Source of the DNA: Ooceraea biroi
Lineage: Eukaryota; Arthropoda; Insecta; Hymenoptera; Formicidae
Reading direction: 5' to 3'
Assembly (NCBI RefSeq): GCF_003672135.1
Contig: NC_039506.1
Coordinates: 16,058,001-16,122,000 of the forward strand
DNA: 64,000 bases
Part shown: piece after piece, positions 39,803 through 51,250 of the stretch
How the letters are laid out: every line of letters begins with the position of its first letter
How positions within the stretch are numbered: position 1 is the first letter of the stretch
Position numbers and translations under genes: made by a program
The notes under the pieces: generated by a model
Seen by the model: the letters and a program-made list of their open reading frames with translations, nothing else
Database searches by the model: none
What the model was told of the DNA's origin: nothing

Positions 39803-40879
39803 TCACACGTTCTCCTTGCCCTGAAGCTTGCTCGCGAGGTCGGCGATGAGCTGCTTGTAGATGAGCGGGTCGATGTTCTTGCCGAGCTGGTAGAGGACGA
39901 ACCAATCGCCGATCTGGCACTTCTCGTTGATCGTCTTGACCTGGTCCTCCGGCGAGAGGCGCGAGCGGGCGCGCAGCAGCACCAGCCGGATCCTGGGGCC
40001 CAGTATCACCGCGATACGGTACAGCAGACTGAGACCGCTCATGATCGACAGGAGGATGAACCAGAACCAGAGGAAGACGTAGATCTTCTCGTTGACGATG
40101 TTGAGTGGTAGTACGCACAGACCGTCGAACTTCTGCACCGTGCCGGACGCACCATATTTGTGGAAGGTGCACTTGGTGACCTTTGGGAAGACTCGGGCCA
40201 TCGGGTCCATGCGCTCCTCCGGCTCCATCTCCGTGAACTTGATCACGTCCGAGCCGTAAGTGGTGAACTCACCGTCCAGGAAGAAGTCGATGAAGAAGAT
40301 CTGGCCGACGACGTTGGCGAAGTTGAACATCTCGCACAGGAAGAAACGGTACGCGTAGAAGTTCTGCGAGTGCAGATTCGACACGAAGTAGTCGACCAGG
40401 AGCTTACGCCGGTCGCTCTTGCAGTCCTCGCTGACCACCGGGCAATTGAGGTCGAGCACCAGCATCTTGATGCGGCCGCCCTCCCACGTCTTCCACAGGT
40501 AGCGCGGGATGTAGAAGAGCATCGCTTGGAAGAACAGGGTGAAACAGACCCACTGATAGTACTTGTGGTACTTGATCTCGTCCTCGCCCTCGACGTGGGA
40601 GGCCACCCCGGGCTGCACCAGGTCCTTGCCGACGACGCCGGTTCGGTCCGGGATCGTGAAGGTCGAGTAGATCCAGCAGTAGGTGTCCATCACGTGCAAC
40701 GGTATCTCGTCGACGATACAGTCGATCGGATCGCCGATGTACTGCCGCGAGGTCACCAGCAACGAGAAGATGATCAGGCCGATCACGGTGGCCTTGTAGT
40801 GCAAGCGGAACACGTTGTTGTCGATGCACACCGAGTCGAGCTTCAGCAACCCCTTCACGGATCCGAACACATCAAACAT
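39803..40879 (-). CDS. inx2: Innexin 2, gap-junction channel protein
   Basis: The most widely expressed insect gap-junction subunit, which forms homomeric channels and heteromeric ones with other innexins. One uninterrupted coding exon of 358 aa. The N-terminus MFDVFGSVKGLLK, CIDNNVFRLHYKATV, SRQYIGDPIDCIVDEIP, QPGVASHVEGEDE and YYQWV (106-110) identify Inx2 clearly. Loop cysteines are C54/C68 and C235/C253, and TM4 begins at VFLWFWFILLSIMSG. The start has a strong context (GCCACCATG) and matches the family start exactly. It is first in transcription order of the three same-strand innexins. In the gene that gave rise to inx1 and inx7 relatives introns interrupt the coding region, whereas here the coding part has none. 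A 5' leader exon may exist in the GC-rich DNA upstream. Confidence 0.97.
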   Translation of the reverse strand: MFDVFGSVKGLLKLDSVCIDNNVFRLHYKATVIGLIIFSLLVTSRQYIGDPIDCIVDEIPLHVMDTYCWIYSTFTIPDRTGVVGKDLVQPGVASHVEGEDEIKYHKYYQWVCFTLFFQAMLFYIPRYLWKTWEGGRIKMLVLDLNCPVVSEDCKSDRRKLLVDYFVSNLHSQNFYAYRFFLCEMFNFANVVGQIFFIDFFLDGEFTTYGSDVIKFTEMEPEERMDPMARVFPKVTKCTFHKYGASGTVQKFDGLCVLPLNIVNEKIYVFLWFWFILLSIMSGLSLLYRIAVILGPRIRLVLLRARSRLSPEDQVKTINEKCQIGDWFVLYQLGKNIDPLIYKQLIADLASKLQGKENV

Positions 40880-41930
40880 GGTGGCGGCTGTTTATACACT
40901 TCTTCCCGAAAACGAAGATGCGGGAGCAAGAAAATCTGTTTCCGATTTCGATGCACGAAATCGGCGAGGTTGCACACGCGCGCGCGCGTTTCTTCCTCAG
41001 CGTTCAGTCACAAAAGCCGGCCGACTAACCGCCCGATCGCGTGAGCCGGATTCGTTTTCCTCCTTCGCGCAGCCCTCGTGCGAGCGTTCGGCGACGCGAT
41101 ACGGTCGTGCGCGTTCGAGTCGCACTTCGGCAGCCTCCGGGCTTCCTCGTCCTCGCTCGCGTTAAACTCGCGCCAACCCCCTCGTCGGCGTCGTACGTTA
41201 ATTCCTTCCGTCCCGTGGTCCCGAACACGTGCGCTTCGCTACGCTCTGCTCGTACTACGCGCGACGTCGAGCAGTCCGTCCGTCCGTCCGTCGATCTCGG
41301 TTCGCGCGCGCGCGCAGCACACAACCAGCAACCGGATCACGTATACGTCACGCACCGCGCAGCCGAGCTACGTTACCGAGCGTCACCGAGCGGCTCTCCG
41401 TCGTAATGGCTGCGCTCCCGAGACGCCGTGCGCGACACAAGCACGCGCGAGGACACGGCGCAGGAGCACGAGCTGCTCCCTTTTCCTTCCGTCTCTCTCG
41501 TTCCTTCCTCCAGCCGCTCCCTCCGTCTCTCTCTCCGGTTTGCCCTCTCTAGCTCTCCCCCCCCCACTAGCTTCCTCTCTGTCTTTCGTTCGCGCGCCGC
41601 GCAACGCCCTCTATCTCCCCTTCGTAGCTCGCAGGCCGGTCGGGAACCGAGAACTGTCCGTCGCAGAAGCGACGCGGCAGGGAAGCCTCGTCCCCCACTC
41701 GCGCGACACCGGCCGCCGCTCCCCCCCCCCCCCCGGCCTAGCCGATTCTCGGTTCACTCTCTCTTTCTCTCTTTCCTTCTCCTTTCCACGCGAGGCGAAG
41801 CCACACCGGCGAACGCTCCTGCTTTATCCTGTCGACGATCGGCTCGTCGCTCGGTCGTTCTCGATACCCCGTCTCGCGGCGCGCTCGGCGGACTTCGGCA
41901 GACCTCGGCCACCGACATGACTCTTCGCAT
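40880..41930 (-). promoter_or_regulatory. GC-rich, GAGA-rich upstream region of inx2
   Basis: CpG-rich DNA with plus-strand CT runs (about 41440-41580 and 41755-41790) and a C11 run near 41721, giving GAGA runs on the inx2 strand. Composition and position match the region upstream of inx1. Promoter or leader function is inferred; no start site is visible. The long open frames on both strands are compositional. Confidence 0.35.
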
Positions 41931-42128
41931 GGTTGTTACCATGGCGACCGACTACCGATGCCGCCGCGAGAGCGTGGGATCTTTCCTCGCCGAGGTGCAT
42001 CGCGTTTCGTTTGCACTCGGTCGATCAACAGTAATCGCGATTATTTCTGTCTCCTTTTTATATTTACAAAACAGACTCGTATGTTATGTAATGGGCTATT
42101 TACACGGCGCTGCTTTCATTCGTCTTGA

Positions 42129-42740
42129 CCAAGCTTCTTTACTCGTCAGCGAATTCGCTGGTAAAAACTTCTTCTAGACGCTCAATTTTTAATCGCTAGC
42201 GTTAAAAATTTTGAATTCGCTGCGTCTTTAGTCACTACTGTGAAGTTGAGCATGTTCAATTTTAACGCTCTCGACTTAGCAGCGGCGTCAAGAAAAGCTG
42301 CGCGAGAAGACGGCAAGAACGACTTTTGACGCTTCTCGCTGGCTTCTTTTATCGCGCCAACTTCTTGCTCTCCAAGCTATTCCATCTCGGACAAAATTAG
42401 AAATTACTCTTCGGTAAAGGTGGACATGTTCAACTTCATAGCAGTGACTAAAGACGCCGCGGTTCAAAATTTTGAACGCTAGCGATTAAATTGAGCGTCT
42501 AGAAATTCTTCTACCAGCAAATTCGCTGGCGAATAAAGAAGCTTGCGATTGGCTATTTCCACAAAATTCTCGCTAAAACGCTGGCGACTTCACACTGTTT
42601 GCCAGCAACGTGTAAATGATTTAAATGATTTAACGCTAACGACTTTGTCAGCCGAAAATTCGCTCTGAAAAAGCGAGAAGTTGGCGATGAAAGAAGCCAG
42701 CGATAAGCGTCAAAAGGAGCTCCGTCTAAATCACGCTTAA
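42129..42740. repeat. Nested inverted-repeat block
   Basis: Two overlapping inverted pairs. The outer pair runs from AAGCTTCTTTACTCG at about 42129 through TCTAGACGCTCAATTTTTAA to GTTGAGCATGTTCAA. It reappears inverted from GACATGTTCAACTTCA at about 42423 through AATTGAGCGTCTAGAA to AATAAAGAAGCTT at about 42543. The second pair is CTTTTGACGCTTCTCGCTGG (about 42324-42343) against CCAGCGATAAGCGTCAAAAG (about 42697-42716), with GCCAACTTCT matched by AGAAGTTGGC. The arms have diverged, with recurrent GCTGGC/AGCG words. This suggests stacked MITE insertions. No coding capacity and no clear ends. Confidence 0.5.
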
Positions 42741-45332
42741 GCGATACCAAGCAAAATGAATCGCTTTAATCTGGAATTAATTTATCGCGTAGAGGTAGGT
42801 GCGAGAGAGACGGAGAGCTGCGTCAACATCGGTTCACGTCAAACTTTTTCCACGTCTGAGTCGACGTTTCTTATCTCGGCTAGTCTTGCGTCGACGTTCA
42901 CTTGACATTTTTATTAGATGCTGAAGCATTACGATCAATGCAAAGCACGCAACATCGTCCTGAAATTATCAAATTCATGCAACGTGAAAGGAAATGTTGA
43001 TAATTCGATAAATTGAATAATTTGATAAATTGCGAATAAACATCGTAAAATGCAAAACGATAACGACAGGCAGAAAAGCCCCAGCAGAGCGAGGCAATCG
43101 TATCAATTTTATTGTATCGTGTCCTGTTGTGACGAGTCATCTTGAAATTTTCCCCGTGTGGGTCAGTGACACAGAATTGTCACGTTGTGCCGCGACCCTT
43201 GACGTAATCCATGAATGAAAATGGATGAAGAACTGCTACTATGCTACACTTCTTTTTTACGTGCGCAGCAAAGCGTGCAAATTCGCGCGAGTTTATATGA
43301 CGCAATGACGATAATATCTCCGTCCGAACGCGCCTCTCTTGCCGCAAGACTCTCACGCCGTTTGACATTTACCCTGAAAGACGCACGCGGATCTTACAAC
43401 TTACGATGCAGGAGCGTATAGCGCTCCGCTCTATGTGTGCCGAGAAAGGAATGATATACCGCATTGTGGTAAATTAAATGCTAGACGCCAGCTGGAACTG
43501 GCATGCGAACCCGGGAATGCGCAGGGCCTGCTAATTCCTTTTCTTCCTTTCCTTTATTTTCCCGATGCAGAAGGGCTTCAAAGAATTAAGGGACTTCTCG
43601 AAACACGAGGAAACCATAAAGAAAACTGCCGCGCAGAAAGGAAAGGGTTACAAAGGGAAACCCTTATTCCAAAAATGTTCATTTAGTACCATTAATTTGA
43701 TATTTATATTATCACATGAAAAATTATATTATAAAAATTAATATTTCTACTATCATACTAAATTGGCAATTTATAACGTACTTCGGCGTATATTTATTTC
43801 GAAAACTTTAGGGACATGGCTTAATTCTTTTCTGCGTTTCGATTCTTCAACAAAGAAACATGTTCAGGCTCGACGCGGCTTGAATAATGCGCGATGAAAT
43901 CCACGTTTTCAGCGACATAAGGACATTGTCATCATCACATGCTATTTAGGCCGCTAACAGCTAGTTGCCGATTCCGTTCGTCCCGCGCGAATAAATCCTA
44001 ATCATAAATCAACCGGTAATATATGCCACGCGTGCTCTAAATATAGAAGCGCCGCGATGAAAATCCGCGCCCCCGCGCCCGGCGGATTAATTGTCGTTCC
44101 CGCGAAATCTATATATAACGGATTACCGCTTAGAAGCTATCAGAGACAAAGTAACGGATACGGATGCATTATACTATACTTTCCGCGAGGGACATCGTGT
44201 TCACGTATCACATCGCTCGCAAGCAACGTCAGCGTCACAGACAACGCTATCTGGACGTGCAATCCTATCGTATTTCTGATTCCTCGCGGTGTGTGCGTTT
44301 ATACGTGAGAAAACATTAGACGTTCAGCGGGCAGCAGCCAGCTGTTGAGTCATCCCTCGCGAGACGCTGGCGTGCCGGGTCATCTCTTCTGTTGTCTTCT
44401 GCTCGGATACTTCACCTCCGTACATACATGGACGGATGAATCAGCGAGTCGCTCCGCGAAAAAGGTAGCATTCTCATCCAGGTAGCTGGCGGAATCTTGT
44501 TGCAAATTCGAGGACTCAAGCTGCTGTCCGATTCTCTGCGCGGAGCTATATTCAAAATATGAAGCTATATTTAATATATATTTGAGATGATGAGCAAAAT
44601 GGAAATACTGCCGATGTATATGGAATGATAAAGCCACTTTATCACACAAATCGCACACATCACGTTTTACTTAACTACGTTTTATCTTTACACGAAACTC
44701 TACCTCATGCCGTCTATGCATTTTAAGTACAAATGACGCCGTTCCGTGAAGAAATCTCCCAGACAGCACACATGTCCAAAATCGGGACATAAACCGTCTT
44801 TTCGATGTCTTTTCGACATCTTTAAGATATAGTATCTAAAAGACGTCGAAAAGACGGCGAAAAGACGTTTTATGTCCCGATTTTGGACATGTGTGCTGTC
44901 TGGGCTGTTACTGCGCGAAAGCAGACTTTTTTTCGGACAAAGTGCCGTTTTCTTACGTTTTACACGATGGAAGTGTTTTATAAAGTATAAGATGTAATAA
45001 ATGATGACGTGTAATAAAACGTTGAAAATATGAAAAAAAATTTTTTCCGCAATATGTGATGATCTGCATTAATTCGATGCCTACCGTAGTAAAGAAAAAC
45101 AAAACAGTTCTGTAATTTCACCTTGTACCACTTCAGCCATTGTTTGACTTAAAAGTTGACTTATCTTTTAATTAAGGAAAAAAGGTGAATAAATATTGGG
45201 TTATAACAGAAGTTCGTTACGTTTAATTCTTTTTTACTGAAAAAAGATGTTCTATGGAAAGATGGAACCTACCGCAACAGATGGCAAATGTTAATAAAAC
45301 AAGACGGCATATGTAATGAATAAATATTTATG

Positions 45333-45363
<31 letters not shown>

Positions 45364-46217
45364 ATTTTGTCCTGGAATTTCACTAAAACAACACCATGAA
45401 CTTTTGTTACAATCCAATATTTATTCCGAATTTAATAAATATTATTATTTAATTTAATAATAATAATCTCTGTCTCTCTCCCTCCCTCTTTTCTTCTTAC
45501 AATTAGTATTAAAATAATGTTTTAATAAAACCAAATTTCTTAATTAGCAATTTATATTTTGATAAATTCATTGCAACCTGACGATACATATTCCTAATAT
45601 TCTGTTATTATTCCAAATTGTATTATTAAATACACGGCATTGCCGGTGCACATTAAAATTTAACAAGTTAATGTACCTGTGTCGTTGTCAATATTGTAAA
45701 TCTCTCTGTCGAAAAAAGAGACACAAGTTGGAAGTTAGAAGTTGTTGAAATGCTTACGCTTTTGTTTTTATTCGATCATTGCCTCGAAACAAGTTGTACG
45801 TGAAGAATTTCGCTTTATCGTGGAAGAAAAGAAAGTAAAAAGGAATAAGAAGCGCTCTCGCATGCAACATGTTTCCTATGTAAATAATTACAGTAGTGCA
45901 TTGGTAACGAATGTCGCGAAAGAAATGTAACCAATGTAACTTGTGTTATTTAATATTCTCGATAAAATATTCAATGTTAATAGTTGGTATAATTATCGAA
46001 TAAAAGGTAGAAAAATGTATGTACGGTGAAAAGATATATCTATTTTAGTACACGTAGACGATTCATGTAAAATATTGCTTGATGTGAATAAAGGTTTTTA
46101 ACGTAGAAAAGGTTCGTATTTGAATAGTTTTTATGTGTGCCCGAGAAACATGAATATTCAAAGAAAATAGATAATTTTGTACAACAATAGGTCGTTTCTT
46201 CTATGATTGTAATTTAA
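42741..46217. other. Intergenic region between inx2 and the odorant receptor
   Basis: No supported gene. It contains a MITE (44758-44904), an exon-like minus-strand frame at 44416-44545 (see findings), and an (AT)n run at about 45337-45360. Otherwise it is AT-rich DNA without clear signals. Confidence 0.45.
44758..44904. mobile_element. 147-bp MITE with long terminal inverted repeats
   Basis: Starts CCCAGACAGCACACATGTCC and ends with its inverse, GGACATGTGTGCTGTCTGGG. The match continues through AAAATCGGGACATAAA, giving at least 36 bp of perfect terminal repeat. Inner AAGACGTCGAAAAGACGG-type repeats face each other around a short centre. No open frame. A target-site duplication was not identified, so the superfamily is unassigned. 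Confidence 0.7.
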
Positions 46218-48488
46218 TCACATCGATGCTCGTTGGAGAACATTAAAAGCTGAATAGGATGTTTTCAGAATCTGCAAAACAAATGATTAACGTTCATCAT
46301 CAGTACTGTTCCGTTAATTCCATACTTTTTCTTTCCTTCTTTTTTCTCTTACTATTTGTCTTATTTTTTACTATTTTAATTAAATATAAAAAATATCAAT
46401 ATGGCGGTAAATTTACCCAGGTAAATGTATCGAGAGCCAAGGAGAAAATACCATAATAAGACAAGTTCAATCCCCTTTGACTGATAGTCATCATGAATAA
46501 CAAAGATCTTCGCTCTCGCGATGTAGCGATCGTCCAATTGCTCGAATAAATAGCGTCGCCAATGCTCTTACTCTGCACATACGTGAGAAGAGGATTTTAT
46601 TTTTATTGTAAGAAAATTTCGTTGATATTAATCTGCTAGACCTATTAAAAAAAATTAGTGACTTGCGAAAGAAGGAGGCTTAGCAAGGGAGACAGGCAAC
46701 GGATAACAATTATTACTTAACACATGGAACACGCGTATGCATATGTACAAATTTGACTTTGCAATTATTCTCTGATATTTCGTTGTTAATTTGAGATCAA
46801 TAACCATATTTACGTAAAGGCAAATTAAATCCAATTACCTTTAATTCTAGCTCATTTCCATACCAGCAGTACAAGAATACTTGAAAGAGCATACATCCGA
46901 GGTACAAGAGCAACGAGAAAAATTTAGCGCTGAGAAGTTCCTTCTGCGAAGCAAACTCAATTCAGTATAATAGTCGCGGTGATAGGCAAAGATCGCGAAT
47001 TAGGAATTATTTAAGCAGATGGCGATGCTTTTCTACTAACAGTAGTTTGTTATCTGTTCATACGAAGAAAATAATTTAAAAATAATGTTACAAAGATGAT
47101 GACGGGTCATGTTACGTGAATGGTGAATCATAAGAATTTTCCTTTTTCTTTTTACGCGACCTTGGACATTTGGAAAATACTGGTGCACAGGGTGACCATG
47201 CTGAAAATGAATAAAACCGTCACGGTCCACACAAACAACGACTGTATTCTGCGCACGATCTCGTGCACGTGTAAGTGGTGTTTCACACACTCGTCAATCA
47301 TCGCATCTTTGCCGGAATCGGTTCGTTCCGTGTCGGGATAGTTCCTGAAGATCTCTGACAGACGATGACGCAGCAACTCGATTTGCCCGCATACGTGAAG
47401 AGTGAAGCCGTAGACGAGAGTGTCGAACGCGACGTTGAGCAGAACCCCGTAAAATATAGCACCTACGTGCTGAAGGTATGTCGCAACATAGGGGAAAAGA
47501 CCGGATATCGAGTACGGCAAGTACGTCTTGAATGGCAAAGGTCGGTCGGTGTCTTGAGGGCCTACGATGGGAGCAAGTATATGAGCTACGCAGCTCGCTT
47601 GACACATAATCATGAAGGCTCTGGCGCACCATTCGGCTGTAATTTTTTTTAGTCAACCAGTTAATTATTCGTAATATCGTAAATTTCAAGAGTACAAACG
47701 TATCTTTGAATTAATTTCGATTTCAATACCTTTACGATTGTATCTAGACAGGATCATCTTTTCTTCGGAATTTTTCGGTTGACACGTTTCACCGCGAAAA
47801 CAATCTAACAACATGGACACTTGATTTTGTCGAGCTAAAAAGTTTCCGTATTTAAAGCACAAGGCTACGTAAGTTAGCGCTAGGAAGAGTCCTTCAGTAA
47901 GTTCCTCGATATGATCGCGCATTCTTATTAGCTCAATAATTTCCGATATCGTAAATTGATATATCAAGATGAACACGGCATATCTAAAAATTTATTGCAG
48001 ATTAACATCACTTTCTTGTCATAGAGTGAAGTAAGGAAATTTGTTAAATTGGAAACGGTGCGCAAACGTATTCTTCGCGCAATACACATTATACAAGATA
48101 CATTTTAGTTATTCGATGTGTTGAATAACTAAATATTAAATTAAAATTAATATATTAAATTAAATTAAATTAAATTAAATATTATATTTAAAGTCTTAAC
48201 CGTGCGTAGGAAAAAAAGATTTGTATCAAAGAATTGTAGAGGTAATTACAAAGAGCGGTACACACAAAGTTTGCAACTGCAAAGGTTTCCTCTCTTTTTT
48301 TTTTATAGAAATTACATCACCATTTAGACGTGTACACCCATATATGGGAGAGTTATACGACAAAATATCATGGTATTCTCTTACTTGTAACAGAAACATA
48401 AGAAGCGAATAAAAGTATTGCTACTGCTTCGCTCGTTCCATGCGCCGCAGAACCATAAAACTCGAAAATTCAATGGCAGTATATCCAT
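46218..48488 (-). CDS. Insect odorant receptor (7tm_6), intact
   Basis: Ligand-specific subunit of the insect olfactory ion channel, expected in antennal sensory-neuron dendrites together with Orco. Six exons read complement(46218-46271, 46417-46572, 46839-46943, 47161-47636, 47730-47983, 48385-48488). Phases are consistent and give 382 aa, the usual length for the family. The start is MDILPLNFRVLWFCGAW. The conserved carboxyl end spans the last three exons: LLLYLGCMLFQVFLYCWYGNE, then SKSIGDAIYSSNW, LALDTFTW and ILKTSYSAFNVL before the stop. The intron positions in this tail (after ELELK and after FTW) are the classic ones of hymenopteran receptors. The exon 3 donor is weak (AAG then GTCGCG), but ignoring it would give a stop three codons later and lose the conserved tail. 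No frameshift or stop was found. It stands alone here rather than in a tandem array; the subfamily was not assigned. Confidence 0.92.
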
Positions 48489-50293
48489 AATCCCGAGTTA
48501 CTTCGCAGATGTTTTTATTAGAAATGCTTACTTCTCTGTCATACTCCGTAACACGCTGAAATTATAGAGATCTCGGAAGAAACGTAAATGTTCCGTACAT
48601 TGTTAATGATGGTACTCGTGAATCAGTAATGACGTCGCTAGGCTGCTCCAAGCGATCATTAACATTTAATGTCGTTGCATAGCGGAAGAGACAGTTGATT
48701 ATATCTTTCCCTACGCATCTTTTTATCTTTTTCCTTTTTGTCCATAATTCTTTCTGTCATTTTGTTTGCCCGAGCATGTAGTTTAAATATATTTCTTCTG
48801 TCGTTAACACACGACGATGCTGGAATTGTATTTTATCCTTACAAATCATGCATGATATAACTGCGTAGTACTGTAACGCGGGAAGAAAAAAAAGAGAAAA
48901 CAAAATATTAAATTTAATTTAATTTAATATATATTTAATTTTTTTTTAATAATACTATTTTATTATTATTTTTTTCTATTTATGTATTTTTTTCTTCTAA
49001 TCATCGAAAAACGCTTATGTCGCACTAAACTACCATAACACATTTCTCGGATCGAGATCAGACCGATTTCTGAGCATCATGGACACAAGGCATAAGTGCT
49101 CCTGTGTGCACTTATGCCTTGTGTCCAAGCCCTTAGACCGTTTTTTCGATCATAGACTAGTGGAAATGTCGATCGACCAATCGCGAAGCGAGATTCAAAT
49201 TACGAAACTGATTCAAACACCGCCATAATTTATGGCGCGATTTGTTAGGAGCGAGATGTCGTCGAGTGGCAAATCTCGATTGTTGACTTAAAAAGTTCGT
49301 CGACTTTGAGTGTAATTGTGTAGTGCTGACAGTATTTATATATGGATATTATTTGTGACAATAACTATGGGTAAGTATGCACGTAAAGCGAACTATTAAA
49401 AAGAGAGTTTTCGTTTTTATGATTTATATCGAGAGCATTTTAGTCGAGCATTTCATTTTGTACAGCAATATTTTTCTTCAATATTTGCTTGTCAGTGTAA
49501 TGTGAATTTTTAATGATTACATAAACACATGAAATTTAAAATTGTGAAGTTTGTAAAAAGTATTGTTAAAGAAACGGTTCTCCCGAAAGAATAACGCGTG
49601 ATACAATAGGGAACATGATTTATTCTTTCTTTTTCAACGCGGGCTGATATCTCTGAAATAATCTGATATCTACAGAATTCTTCTAACTCTTGTTTAAGCT
49701 GTTTTTATCACCTCTTTACGACACGTAACTGACACAGTTGTAATTGCGATCGAGCACTGATATCGCGGATATCGAAAGTGACGATATTTATTAATCGCAC
49801 AATACGTGCACGCGTAGATAACGTAAATTATGTCTTTTATCTGCGGAATTACGTGTTTATTGATAATAGACATTCAAGTTTTTCCAAAGAGATAACAAAT
49901 CCGATATCACGGTTTTAACACGGTCAAGCCCCAGTCAGTACTGATTTTAGACGTGCTTGTGACTCGGATGAAACTTCAAGGAACATCCAACTCTATTTTT
50001 CTGAATCTATTCTTAATAAAAATTCACAATTTTGCTTTCTGTGTTTCTCAGATGAAAACTCTATCAATGTTCTCCCACGTTATAGAGCAAGTGCACACGA
50101 TCCTGTGACTATTTTACATGGTTCAAAGCTCATAACACACTCTAAACGAACTCGAATCACAAGATCTTCATCGGATTTGTTATAATTGCCAGGATGAGTG
50201 TAATCATCTCACGTTTTGTAATTTAAAAAATGATGAATGTGAATAAATATGTACTCTATATGTACTTGTCATAAAAGGTATACAATCAAGGCC
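48489..50293. other. Spacer upstream of the odorant receptor
   Basis: AT-rich. Contains a hairpin at 49080-49127 and, at about 49250-49372 on the plus strand, a leader-like stretch ending ACTATGG followed by GTAAGT, a start codon directly before a perfect donor consensus. No continuation exon was found, so this is not called a gene. Confidence 0.4.
49080..49127. repeat. Perfect 20-bp-stem hairpin
   Basis: TGGACACAAGGCATAAGTGC at 49080-49099 is repeated inverted without mismatch at 49108-49127, around the 8-base loop TCCTGTGT. It lies about 0.6 kb upstream of the odorant receptor start. Confidence 0.9.
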
Positions 50294-50366
50294 GGTCCTG
50301 TGGCGCAACGGATAACGCGTCTGACTACGGATCAGAAGATTCCAGGTTCGAATCCTGGCAGGATCG
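50294..50366 (+). tRNA. tRNA-Arg (anticodon ACG)
   Basis: A 73-base sequence that folds as a cloverleaf. The acceptor stem is GGTCCTG with CAGGATC plus discriminator G (one G-T pair). The D arm contains GGCGCAACGGATAAC. The anticodon stem is TCTGA/TCAGA around loop CTACGGA, giving anticodon ACG. The T arm is CCAGG/CCTGG around TTCGAAT. Box A- and box B-like sequence (GGTTCGAATCC) is intact, there is no intron, and a T7 run about 8 bases downstream can end Pol III transcription. It decodes CGN arginine codons after A34-to-I editing. It appears functional and single. Confidence 0.96.
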
Positions 50367-50373
50367 AAGTAAA

Positions 50374-50381
50374 TTTTTTTC
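50374..50381 (+). terminator. Pol III T-run terminator of tRNA-Arg
   Basis: An uninterrupted T run (AAATTTTTTTCC) just after the tRNA 3' end, the standard RNA polymerase III stop signal. Confidence 0.7.
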
Positions 50382-51099
50382 CATTTTTTTTATCTTAATT
50401 AAAGAATTATGAGCACATTGAAGTAACGGCTTAACAAAATTTAATTGGTTTTACTGATAAAAGGAAATATAATATTGTAACAAATATAGCATCAAAAGCA
50501 ATATTCTCAGGTGAAAGCTTGAGAAAGGCTTTGTGCCATTTGTGTGTTATTTAATGTGAACCTTCTAAGAAATTAAATTATATAATTTTATTTTTTATTC
50601 CGCGTTGAAACGACTAAACGTTTCTCTAATGACGTTTTAAATATAAAATCCGCGGTAAAGGTTTATGGCATTCGCCATTTACGTTATTCAGAGAAATCAT
50701 TGATCATATTTGTGCTTAGTCATGTTTCTCATGAGTCAATTATTCATTATATCGGTATGCACGTTAGCGCGCCATTCCCATTATTCGATTATTTGATAGA
50801 GTTAAGCAGATAAGGCAAACTTTTACAACTAATATTTCTCTTCTCTAATCATCTTTTCTAATGTAAACAAGAAGCACGAACATTAATTTTCCATTTTCGT
50901 TTTATTGTAATAAATGAGTTTCAAACGTTCAAAGAGCTGCTTGTTTCTCAACGAGAGGAAAAGCGGGGATTATACTTCGTGAATTAATATTTCACATTAA
51001 TTAAATATGATGAAATGTTATTCAATTTTCGTTTTTTACAGCAAGAATAAGGAAAAATTTGAATAATTTTACAATATCTCAAAAAAATTAATTTAAATA

Positions 51100-51250
51100 A
51101 TTATAATATCTTTTAATTATTATATAATTATTATTTAATTATATTACTTTTTAATTATTATCTAATTATTATGTAATTATATTACTTTATAATTTTTATA
51201 TAATTATTATTTAACTATATTGCTTTTAATTATTATATAATTATTTACAA
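51100..51250. repeat. AT-only minisatellite-like repeats
   Basis: Imperfect repeats of about 45-50 bases built from TAATTATTATNTAATTA and ATATTACTTT words, repeated three to four times. Confidence 0.7.

Noticed and set aside
40160..41044. Plus-strand 294-codon frame
   Set aside because: Antisense shadow of inx2; Val/His/Glu-rich composition is typical of a reversed coding frame.
49250..49377. Leader-like sequence ending ATGG/GTAAGT
   Set aside because: A start codon next to a donor is suggestive, but the only tested downstream acceptor (52533) gives a stop after about 16 codons.
51100..51250. CRISPR-like regular repeats
   Set aside because: AT-only imperfect repeats without distinct spacers, in a eukaryotic genome.
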